NCBI GenBank assembly: GCA_027405735.1
Contig: JAPEHQ010000009.1
Coordinates: 1,302,001-1,366,000, forward strand
Direction: 5' to 3'
DNA length: 64,000 nt
DNA from: Mucor racemosus
Taxonomy: Eukaryota > Mucoromycota > Mucoromycetes > Mucorales > Mucoraceae
Position numbers and translations under genes: made by a program. Under the pieces are notes generated by a model, which saw nothing but the letters and a program-made list of their open reading frames with translations, did no database searches and was not told the DNA's origin. Positions 35,502 through 45,501 of this stretch are shown one piece after another. Position 1 is the first letter of the stretch. Each line of letters opens with the position of its first letter.

Positions 35502-36199
35502 TGGACATTTAAATTTTATCGTAAATTGAAAATATTTTGGATGTGGAAAAACATATCAAGATACTTTAAAGGATTCTTTCTCGACGAAAAAACCCAATAA
35601 AATTGCAAACAGATATTCAAATGACAGCCTACATTATATTATATTATATCTTATTTTTTAAGAAAGTATTGGTAAAATAATCAATGCTGCAATTTATAAT
35701 GAACTCACATTTCCTTGAATTATTCAAAATTGAAATCAAGAAAAACATAATTTTAAACGAATGTTTCCCGGCGAGAACCCAAGATAAAAATGTAGAAATA
35801 TGTTCATTAGAAAGCCAGCATCTTGGAGTGATAAATCTAACGTTCTGCTCCGAAATTGCCTGAAAAATTGAACGGTTTGAAATGAGTACAAGTTTAGTAA
35901 ACTTTCTTTTACGATTTGAAAATGAATCACTTCTGATATCTCAAAAAGAGCAATGCTACTCAATTCAATGATTTAAACATAATTAGCTTATACGTACTTG
36001 CTTGCACTTTGTGTATTATTTGACATGACGCTGCATTTTACATATTGTGGTGCACAAACAAGTAGCACCAGAAATCGATATTCCGAGACCCCATTCAATT
36101 ACTTTAGTGACTGCAAAGGACAACATGCAACTAAATAGCTAGCAAAGCTTCGATTTCATTCTTCTCTATTTCTTTCGCTTCTATTTCAAGTAAAATCAA
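35502..36199. other. intergenic stretch between PEX14 and MEX67
   Basis: About 700 bases with no supported gene. A 75-codon open frame on the minus strand (35736-35963) lacks a recognisable domain. The last 40 bases before the MEX67 ATG are pyrimidine-rich, as expected for a 5' leader. Confidence 0.4.
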
Positions 36200-38332
36200 A
36201 TGGATAATAACAATAACAATTGGAGAGGCAGAGGCAGAGGCCGCGGAAACAACAATAATAATCGCAACAACAATCGTGATTACAACCAAGACTATAATAA
36301 CAACAATCCAAGTAACGCGTACAACAATAACAATAACCCAAGCAACATCTCCATCACTTCTCGACTTGGTCCAACAAACAACCCAATCAATGATCGATTG
36401 GTTCATACAAATAACAATAATAACAATAGCAATTACCCTCAACAACAACAACAACAAAATCAAAGGGGCGGAAGAGCATTTTCCTCGAATAACTATCGGG
36501 GTCGAGGCAATCGAGGCAACCGAAATAACGGAGGTGGAGGTGCTCGATTCAATAGCGAATTTGTAGATGAAGATACTAGCATGCAACCGTAAGTCGATTG
36601 AAATTTGTTTGCGTGCCATTGAAACAAGACTTAATTCATTCATTTTAGAAATACTTCGGCCGGAAACATTGTTACAGTAAATTAAAAACATCTGTTTTGG
36701 TTTGATATAAGCTTTGTTTACTAATGATCTATTTCTCATTTATCGATAGGTTACTGGTTATCCTCCAGGATCAGAAGAAAAAGTACTTGGTTTCATTACT
36801 AGAAAAGCCAAAGCTGCTTGGGAACCTCTTAATGTATGCCTGTATTTAAAGTATTTCATGCAATTTTACTGAATCATTTTATTTAGATTCAATACGAACA
36901 AAAATCAATGTATATCACCGTAATTGATGAAACAACTGCGGAAAGTCTTTGTAGAATGAACAATTTCAATTTCGGTGCTGCAACAGTAAGTGTGAATACT
37001 ACAATTCATCGCAATTTGCTGACAATCACCATTTAGTTACACATTACCCGTGGTGGAGGAAGTGGAGGTCAACTCGGAGGAAACAATAATAGAGGCGGTT
37101 TTAATAGAGGTGGAGCAGCAGGTGGAGGCGCAGGCAATTTGGGAAGAAACAATAACAATAATAGTAATGTTGGTAGATCAGACGTCTTGGCAGAATTCTT
37201 GCAAGAGAGATGGAACCCTCAAGCTGGATTTTTAGATATGGACGAATTGCCACCCACTTCACACAATATTAGTGTAGTGATATCCCGTTTATTAAACGAA
37301 GCCAAATATTTATATGGAGAAAATGTAAGTCGATCTGTGATTCTAGCAAGAAAAATACCATATTGAATGTAAATGTACTTCTAGTTAAAGACTATTTCAT
37401 TTGCCCGCAACAAACTTTGGTCTGTTGTACCATTAAACAAAGTTCCCGACATGTTTCCAAATCTTCAAAACTTATCGATTGCAGACAATGATATTGCAGA
37501 ATTCCGTAGTTTGGATAAACTCGCTAATCGATTACCTAATTTGCAAGAACTCGTATTATCAGGAAATCCTATTCAACTCAACAATTCTATCGAACAATAC
37601 CAACGAGAAGTATTGAGAAGATTTCCCTCAATTCAATTCTTGGATGTTCAACCGGTCAACGGCGGCCAAACACCACATTCACAAATACAACAACAACAAG
37701 TAGACTTACCCCTTCCTGTTAGATCTCACTTTTTTGACAACGACAGCTCTCGACTCGCTGCCCAAGATTTATTATCTAAATTCTTCCCATTGTTTGATAC
37801 CAATCGAGCATCTTTGATAGACTTATATGACGATCAGGCTATCTTTTCGGTGACATTTAGTAATGGCGGTACATATCAACAACAAAATACTTGGGGAAGT
37901 GGTCAAATTACACCTAGCCAGAGAATGGTGTTGGGTGGCGAAAATATCATCAAACGCTTACTTCAATTACCTCCCACAATTCACGATTTATCGAGTGCAG
38001 ATAATTTCATTACAGATGCATGGCAAACACCTGGATCACAAAAACATCCTGTAGTGTTGTTTTTAACTGTGCATGGAGGATTTAATGAGGTGTCTTCTGG
38101 TGTGCCATTATCGTTTGATCGCTCGTTCTTGGTAGCTCCTTCTGCTCCTGGATCAAGGTAATATTAGGCAAATGATTGATGTGATCTTGAGAACTAAATC
38201 TCTTCCTTTTTTTTTTTTTTTTTTGTTTCTTTTTATAGAGCTCATACTGCCGGATGGAGCTATGTTATATTGAATGATTCTGTTATCGTGCGTAATTTCT
38301 CAAGCAAGCCTGCTGCATTAGTTACAGCTTAA
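36200..38332 (+). CDS. MEX67: mRNA export receptor MEX67/NXF1-like, without UBA tail
   Basis: Carries mRNPs through nuclear pores as a dimer with Mtr2/p15. Seven exons (36200-36588, 36649-36676, 36750-36833, 36887-36985, 37037-37324, 37385-38157, 38239-38332), the second only 28 nt, give 584 residues. N-terminus is Asn/Arg/Gly-rich with RGRGRG repeats and a long Asn/Gln run, fitting RNA binding. An RRM-like segment follows (GFITRKAKAAWEPLN, MYITVIDETTAESLCRM), then a Gly/Asn-rich spacer, leucine-rich repeats (NLQNLSIADNDIAEF, NLQELVLSGNPI), and an NTF2-like domain (about 415-575, LLSKFFPLFDTN ... AGWSYVILNDSVIVRNFS). The protein stops only nine residues later (SKPAALVTA), so the FG-nucleoporin-binding TAP-C/UBA-like domain usual at the C-terminus is missing. 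No further exon is apparent before the next gene, 156 bases on. Confidence 0.92.
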
Positions 38333-38488
38333 GCTCATTTATTAACATTTGGCATGTTATGTATGTAAAAACATCTAAAAAAACTTGAATAAACAGTCCA
38401 TCATTTCACGCAAATACACATTGCAATCAGGACACATCTAGAGATTATAATATATAAATAAAAGCATTCTTTTTTCTCTCACTATACT

Positions 38489-38798
38489 ATGGAAGGGTTA
38501 GAGATAAATACTATACCTAGTGCTTTGCTAGGACGTATTCTGCTACAAATTCCCAATCTTCCATCAGATGAAAATCTCGATTTAATAAACATTTTACAAA
38601 CAGGATTACAACAGTTCGGACACACGGATAACTTGGACGCGTTTCTCGATTACTGTCAGATATTAAGCAATCCTAAAACCCCTTGGTTATGGAAAAGCTA
38701 CACCATCAAAGAAAACGATGATTGGGAAACTGCAAATAACAAAAAGCCCCAAGAACTTGTTGGCATTCGCTTTTTACTTGCTTCAGAAACTGTAAATT

Positions 38799-38844
<46 letters not shown>

Positions 38845-39451
38845 ATGATTTGCAATTTTTAATATTGTTTTAGGCTAGACAAAACGTTGAATTGACTCGA
38901 TTTGCTAAAAGCATGCTGTATGATCCAAAATGTATACATTTTTTTCAGGGCAGACCTATTCCTGTAAATGATCTGCTACAAGATACATTGCATTATTTCA
39001 AACAAGAGGGCCATGTAGATTCTTTAGTGGAAGCATTGATCAACCTACGATTAGACAAATATGAGAATGATAAGTTAGTGTTTGAGCGACAAACAAGTGA
39101 ATTAGATAATACAGATTATCATTTATTGGGTGCATTAATGGTGAGGTATGATAGTACAGCAAGTCGAGGTAGTGCACCGAGATCTTGGTGTCTATATTTA
39201 AGAGATTATGTGGAGAATGCAGATGGGTCTATATGGCGCATATTATTAGAAGACGATGAAAGTCGAGTATGTATTTCTTGTGCACATATGAGCAGCATCT
39301 TTATTCATTTCAATATTAGGTTACTTCAGATCAAGCACTCGCAGATATTCGAGGTGCTGTAGAAAACAAATTATCACCTTCAGAATTCTCTAAAGATTAT
39401 CGACCAGTTTATTTATTTTACGGCAATTTAGACATATCGCAACCAAGATAA
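38489..39451 (+). CDS. uncharacterised protein, upstream half of a two-part frame
   Basis: Three exons (38489-38791, 38874-39266, 39320-39451) give 275 residues ending SQPR then TAA at 39449-39451. Intron 1 contains a T-run of about 38 bases (38805-38842). The N-terminal half is helical. The C-terminal half (about 165-275) reads LLGALMVRYDSTASRGSAPR, then SWCLYLRDYV, WRILLEDDESRVTSDQALADI and YRPVYLFYG, which faintly recalls the closing strands of ubiquitin-specific proteases (W, DD, V-S, A-L-FY order); the catalytic Cys part is not seen, so function is unassigned. The PHD-finger frame continues in the same frame 26 nt beyond the stop. A TATA-like stretch lies at about 38450. Confidence 0.75.
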
Positions 39452-39475
39452 GAAGGAGATCAAAATGGAAACCAT

Positions 39476-39871
39476 ATGATAACGCTGGAAGACTATACAT
39501 TTGATGATGAATACGAGCAAGATCAATTACTACCTGCAGATACACAAGAAGAAGCGGAATTATGTAAGCATTGTGGCATCAAAGACATTATAGAAGATGT
39601 CAATGATATGTTCTTTTGTGAGTCTTGTAATCAAGGTGTGCATCAGTTATGTGAAGTCCCCGCCATTGAAAAATTTGAAAAAGATTTGGACCCCTGGTTT
39701 TGTCGTGCTTGTTGTAAAGCTCAAAATATACCTATCCCAACAGCACCACCGTCATCAGAATTATCTGTAATGGCAGGTACGGATGAAAATGCATTAAAGA
39801 GAAAAAGAGAGGAGGTCGAGGATCAGACTTCAAATGATGGCGATGGCTCAATAGCCAAAAAAATACTATAA
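39476..39871 (+). CDS. PHD-finger protein, downstream half of a two-part frame
   Basis: 131 residues if started at the ATG at 39476. It has an acidic start (TLEDYTFDDEYEQDQ) and a PHD finger at about 30-80: CKHC, FFCESC, HQLC and WFCRAC, the C4-H-C3 ligand order, a histone-tail reader fold. A Lys/Glu-rich nuclear-type tail (LKRKREE, AKKIL) follows. It begins only 24 nt after the upstream stop and is in frame with it, and the stretch between (EGDQNGNH when read through) looks coding. The two frames therefore probably belong to one transcript. Whether they make one protein by readthrough, two by reinitiation, or mark a broken gene cannot be settled here. Confidence 0.8.
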   Translation: MITLEDYTFDDEYEQDQLLPADTQEEAELCKHCGIKDIIEDVNDMFFCESCNQGVHQLCEVPAIEKFEKDLDPWFCRACCKAQNIPIPTAPPSSELSVMAGTDENALKRKREEVEDQTSNDGDGSIAKKIL

Positions 39872-40139
39872 TTGAGCAATTTTTTGGCCGTGTACATATA
39901 GAATAAAAATACATCTATAAACCTTATACTTTGAGTATGGTCTACACAAAATATTTTAATAAAATGCTAAAAAGGGCTTATAGATGTCATTATATCTACT
40001 GATCTGTCTATCGAAAAACTCGTTTTTTCAAGAGCTTTCAAAGGTTTTTTTTTTTTACCATATTAATTTTTTGTATTCACAAAATGGATTCAACTGAAAG
40101 CTACTCTGCATCTTTTGTTTCAGCAAAAAATATTGATTT
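39872..40139. other. 3' region after the PHD-finger frame
   Basis: AATAAAA at about 39901 is a likely polyadenylation signal just after the stop. The rest is AT-rich up to repeat R1 copy c. Confidence 0.4.
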
Positions 40140-41155
40140 TTCGTCGAGATAATCAAAATAATAGTTCACATTACAGCTTAAGACCTATGATGGCTGGGTT
40201 CCAAAATCTATTTGTACAAATCGACCAAAAAATGATTCAAAAAACAAATTCGGCTAATAACTCATGAACTGTAAATTAATTAGGTTCAGCGTACTAAATG
40301 TTTTTTGTACAATTTTGGGTTTTGCATCTACTTAAACAGAATTTAAATAAAAATTTTACATTAAATTTTGCGTAAAATACGATTGAAAATTTGGAGGTTT
40401 TTTGAGAATATACGTCATTTTTTATAAACATATTTTAAATATAAATATTTGTGCTGATGCACAGCAGAATTATCTATCCATCTAGCTATTGATGAATTTT
40501 CTAGCTACATTTTTCGTAGAGAAAATGAGATTTATGTCAATTTTTTTTTCAAATTCAGAATTTGGGATGAGGGTATACAGGGGGAAACTTGAAGCTAGAA
40601 ACGAAGGTATCTCTTTGTACACATTTTTGAGGATATCTCCACGAAAAATCAATATTTTAAAAAAAACTAAATTGGGTCTGAGAGAGCTCAACAAGGTTAA
40701 TGATATGAATGTAAAAAAAATGCTGTTCAATTTAACCAATATTTTGAAATCTACTACAGAAATGCCAAAAAAATAAAAAATAAAATAAAAGTGCTCAGAA
40801 TTTGTTCATACTTACATATGTTATAGAGTAATTTAGAACAAGTAAGTTTTATTATTAAAAAGTGTTGGTATAGCTTAATTTTTTGCAGAGATATGAAGGC
40901 TCAAAGATTTTAGTTTTTAGCAGTGAAATACCTGTAAAAATCTGAAACATTAGCACTAAGAAAGTTATACCAACTGCTACAGATAGGATATTTCTGGATA
41001 TTTGTTTTTGGATTAAAGTTGAACATCTCAAGTACATTGACATATAATTTTTTTCTTGGTCTTATTTAGCGATAAAAAGCTGAACAGGGATGAAAAGTGG
41101 GGTCCAGTTTTAGAGAAAGAAGCAGTGAATTTTACCTAGTAACACTTCCGTTACC
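40140..41155 (+). repeat. dispersed repeat R1, copy c
   Basis: Same orientation and order as 4890-5900, about 1 kb. The internal open frame (40489-40776) matches that of copy a over most of its length, sharing KINILKKTKLGLREL and ILKST-MPKK. The right end stops at about 41155, earlier than in copy a. No flanking duplication found. Confidence 0.75.
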
Positions 41156-42890
41156 AAGCTTTACTTACAAGTAAAGGTTTTCAAGCCGAAGTTTTACTAG
41201 TACTTGTCTCTGTACTATGTTTGATTTATAGAATTAAGCACTTATTACAGATACAACAAAATAAAAATACTCAAAGTAAGCAGAGGGCGTGAGATCGAAT
41301 ATATTCAATATTCGCAGCATAGATATTGCGGATTCATTTGAAACTCTATTGCTTAACCTACGCAGCTTATTCCCAAGCTATTTTGTAATGATCAAGCCTA
41401 GGATTGTAAAATAACTTTGCAATACGCTACGTTATTTAAAATTTAGCAATTTCTATTGAAGAGTACAGCTTTAGGTATCAAGAATGTGCAAAACAAAAAA
41501 GCGATGGACATCGGTTTTAAATTAGGATCGCCAACAATTTATCAGTTGTCTTTGAGAGCGATTTAGATAAAATATTAAATGAATGCGACATTACTTTGCC
41601 TTTTCTACTCTGCACTTTTTAGTTTGATCTTTATACAACCATAATAAAAAAATATACATCACTCATTTTTAGTGTTGAACATTGGAGACTTCAGATACAA
41701 TTAAGAAAAAGTAGGTTTTGCACGACATTCCTTTATAACATCAATTATCAATCTGATGTTCACTGCTATGCCTCAGATGATAATATGAAAATCAAGCTAT
41801 AGCCTTGCATATAGAAGCAGCTGTAGCGGCTAATTGAATATATTGAAATTGTAGGATTTGCCTACAATCTTAAACGCCTCGTAAATGTATTCTCTTAAAA
41901 TCATTCGATATTAACAAGCAATCTCGAAATGTACATTATGTTACATGTCTCTTGAAATGATTGAAGGAAGATCTCATCATGAGAATGTCTTTGGAATCTT
42001 CTTTTATGAATTGATTTGTTAGTAATCCACCATTTGAAGACGAAAATGTGGGTGGTGCAACTCCTCCAGTTGTTGTGATAATGGGAAAGTGGAAACGCTC
42101 ACCATTGCTGAACGTATCGAGAGTGTGGATCTTCAAATCCCAGATCATGCCGGTAAGGATGCAGTAGATCTCATTTACAAAGCAAGTTGTAAACCCAATT
42201 ATCTCTCCATAAAAACGTATAGTAATACTAAATGTAGCTTCGTAAACGTGATTCAACTGATAGATTCCACTTGAGTTTGATCAAGCTACACCCATTCATT
42301 GTAAATAATTTAAATCATTACATAAATCTTCAATTATCTTTTTTTTTCTTGGATAATTCATATATTGTTTATTAATCCTTATGTTATAAACCAATTATTT
42401 ATAGCTTTGCCAGATCATAAGAAAAGCATGATTTTTGGGTTCGTCAAGAAGTCTTTTTTGGTAGTGAATTCATTGACATGTTTACTCTTCAAAGGAGTAA
42501 TTCATCATGATATATTTCTGGATAGCCGATAGTTATTGTCCATCGGATGGGGTAATAAATGCCCATATTTCAATTGAAAGGGCAGCATATAATCATATCG
42601 AATATTCAATGAAATGTAAATAAAGTACATACTTTATTATAAAAGATTAAACATATTACTCCATGAAACGATCTACTATTTGATATGAAATAGCTATAGA
42701 TCAAGCTAGAAAAATCTGGATAGAATGCAAATGAACATTGCAAGATAAAAAGTAGACAACATCCTATTCAAAAACATATAAAAGAAACACACACAATCCT
42801 TCATTCTAAACAAAAAATATGATTTATTATAAAGAATAAAGCGTTTTTTATTTATTTAGAAAAGATAATTAGAGATCCCTGACGCAAAAT
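41156..42890. other. gene-poor spacer left of RPL26
   Basis: Mostly AT-rich without repeat matches in the window. It contains one coding-like patch at 41936-42256 (separate entry). 42640-42890 is the 3' flank of RPL26. Confidence 0.4.
41936..42256 (-). other. orphan coding-like open frame
   Basis: 107 codons open on the minus strand with better codon composition than the surroundings (reads GMIWDLKIHTLDTFSNGERF, then ITTTGGVAPPTFSSSNGG). There is no in-frame ATG at its left end; the base pattern CTATCAG just before could be an acceptor. No family recognised. It may be the last exon of a decayed gene. Confidence 0.25.
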
Positions 42891-43757
42891 TTACTATAAA
42901 AAAAAAGAGATTTGCATTAGTAAATCCTTTCTATTAACCACATGCACGATTTGATAAAAAATACTTACTTGCTTCATGGCATCCTTCTTACCCTTACGTT
43001 CGAGGATAGCAACACGAGACTTATCCAACTTGAGGTTGGTGACAACGACCTTGGAGGGAGAGATACCAATGGGAGCAGTGGCACCGTTAACCTTCTCGCG
43101 AGAGACACGGTCAATGTGGATAACCCACTTCTTACGGTAGACTTGAACAATCTTACCCTCACGACCCTTGTAGGTACCACGGACGACCATAACCTCATCA
43201 TCCTTACGGACGGGAATGGAACGAACGCTGTGCTTTTCACGGAGTTCCTTGGATAAAGGAGCACTCATGATCTTACGGCGAACATCGGAGGTGGCGGCGA
43301 AATGAGCCTTTCTGCTCTTACGGCGAGAAGAACTGACGTCTAAAATAATGCATGTGAGTATACTCTTTTCAACATATTATTTCCAGGTGAGATTCTTGAA
43401 AAGAAACGAATGAAATCAAAAGTAAATGAATGGTGAGATTTGGAGTATATGAAATAAATCTTGATTCTAGTACAGATTGTGCCAACTATCTTTTTCTTTT
43501 GCATGCCGTCAGAATAGTTAAACAATTTAATGTAATTGTCGAAGATATTGTTCTGTTAAATGGGAAAGGGAAGCTCAGCGAATTCACTGTAAGGTTGTGT
43601 GTAATTGTATGTTGATTCGATACAATGTCAGAATATCAAATTTGTATATAATCCATCAATCAATTGATCTTTCATCCATCAAGCCATTTCATCCATTCGT
43701 TTCTTTCATCAATTTCACTTTTTTCACAATCTGATATTTACCAGCAGAGAACTTCAT
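42891..43757 (-). CDS. RPL26: 60S ribosomal protein uL24 (RPL26)
   Basis: Large-subunit protein next to the peptide exit tunnel. Exons: 43757-43742 (16 nt, MKFSA + 1 base), 43339-42969, and 42893-42891. 129 residues, the normal length for fungal uL24. Sequence: [48 protein letters not shown] and the KOW motif [20 protein letters not shown], ending KKDAMKQ. A long first intron (402 nt) directly after the tiny first exon is typical of ribosomal protein genes. The last intron (42968-42894) ends at TTTTATAG and is followed directly by TAA, so the third exon carries only the stop plus the 3' UTR. If the alternative acceptor after GTTAATAG were used, a 17-residue longer tail would result, which is less likely. 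Confidence 0.94.
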
Positions 43758-44257
43758 CCTGTCTATATGATGAAAAAGAGGAGGATTCAAAACGTAGCTT
43801 ACTTGAGCAGTTCTTTTGATTGCTTGATTTCCTAGCCCGCACCTTTTCAATAATGAGATAGAGAAAAAAATAGGTAGATTCCGGCCGGTCCGGCATCATT
43901 CAAAGTTTATCAATTGTTTAATGCCCAATCATCAAATCAAATCATCCAGCTACCTGATTAACAAATGTTTTGTATAATTGTCAATAAACAATCCATATAC
44001 TATAACCAGCCAATGTATGAAATATACGAAATAAATGTGCTTTAAAGAATTTATATTATTAAGTTTAACAATTAGAAAATAAACATTAACTATGAAGAAG
44101 AATAACATGATATATAATGTAATATGATTGCTGATATTTCTGTTGAAATCTATCAAGAAATGGGGAATTTTACAAATGATATATGTATGTATACGAGTAT
44201 ATAATTGTCATCAAAATTAAGATACATACATAATAAATGTATATACTTTAAGAAAAA
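43758..44257. other. RPL26 upstream region and 3' flank of the GPI protein gene
   Basis: About 500 bases. The part next to RPL26 contains CTTTTTCA/TCATTATTGAAAAGG-like stretches and the GC island CCGGCCGGTCCGG at 43882-43894, which stands out in AT-rich DNA and could be a binding site for the ribosomal protein promoter. The rest is AT-rich without signal. Confidence 0.4.
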
Positions 44258-45210
44258 CTACATTGTGGCAATTGCTACTACAAAAGCAGCAGCCAAAAAA
44301 TAAGCATTGCTACTGTTGCTCAATCTGATTGCATCAGAAGCATGAGAATCAGAGGAGCTTCCACCAACATTTGAATTATTTGGATTAGCAATCTCCTTCT
44401 TTGGACCATTATAAGAAGGTATATCATTAGGATTCTCAGTTTGTAAATAACTTGGGGGCGCCTTGTCAGTATCACATTGGTAATATGCATTGCAGGTTGC
44501 AGCACATGTAGAGGGATTTACAGTGTCTTTGTTACAGATTGTCTGACATTCTTGTGCTTTACCTGAACATTCAGCTTGAACTACAGGCCATAAAAAGGGC
44601 GAAAAGTCTGCAACCTTATGCTATATAATATAATGTCAATAAGGAAAAAGGCATGTTTGATGCAATGTACTAGATTTACACTTACTGAGCATCCACAGCC
44701 CCATGCCATTGTAGTAGTATTACAGAAACTATAATTAAGGGTAGAACATGGTGAGTAAATATTTCATGCAAACCCCTTGAAAAAGCTACTTTTTAGGTGC
44801 TTGGTTTGGGCCTCCACAATTGTTCTGTTTGTGAAAAAAAAAATAGTATTAGAAGAACTGGAAGTAAAGAAAGAAGGGGCTTGATAGTTTTATAACAACA
44901 TAAAAGAGATAAATATTACTTACAGCGCAATATGCTGTTTGGCGTTGACAGAGATTTTCACGAGCGGAAGGATCAATTCTCAAAATGTCCCACTCAACAT
45001 TTGGTAAACCAGCTATATATATATATAAAAAGTAAGTACAGATTTGAATTCCAAATTGCAAATAAACATGCCTGGTTTATCAATAGGTTGCTGTTGTAAT
45101 ACAGTAACATTGCTATTTGTATTGTCTACTGCAGTTGAAGAACTAACAGTTTGAGCACTGATAGTCGTCAATTGAATAGCAAGCAAGGCAAGAATACCGT
45201 TAAGCAACAT
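44258..45210 (-). CDS. GPI-anchored cysteine-rich surface protein
   Basis: Five exons (45210-45072, 45012-44924, 44824-44790, 44728-44686, 44620-44258) give 222 residues. Residues 1-19 are a signal peptide (MLLNGILALLAIQLTTISA). A Ser/Thr linker follows, then a Cys-rich core: LCQRQTAYCA, NNCGGPN, FCNTTTMAWGCGCS, AECSGKAQECQTICN, STCAATCNAYYQC. The tail has a Gly/Ser site (NVGGSSSD) and a hydrophobic end (AYFLAAAFVVAIATM), the GPI-attachment signature. The pattern resembles uncharacterised fungal wall or plasma-membrane proteins; it is not a standard CFEM. Intron 1 begins GC instead of GT (CCAG|GCATGT): only this splice keeps the downstream frame, and the GT donor nearby leads to a stop. Confidence 0.82.
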
Positions 45211-45501
45211 TTAATCAAAAAAAGAAAACAAAATAAAGAGGGAAAAAGGATATAATGTATGGAATCAGGTAAAATATAGAAGTTGGCTAATGAAATAACA
45301 GCAGTGTATAAATACAGAAGGGATGTCCTCAAATGTCCCCTTAAAATGTGGTTATATTCTTATTCCATGATAATTATTTTGTACGAAATTCAAGATTAAA
45401 TACAATGATTTGGGGTCAAAAGAGACACTATTTTACTTTTATATATATATATATGTTTTATTAAAATGATCTCTCATCTTTCTGTCTAATGATAGCTTGA
45501 T

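Noticed and set aside
36131..36739. A 202-codon minus-strand frame rich in Ile/Val
   Set aside because: It is the reverse reading of the Asn/Gln/Arg-rich repeats in MEX67 exon 1, a composition artefact.
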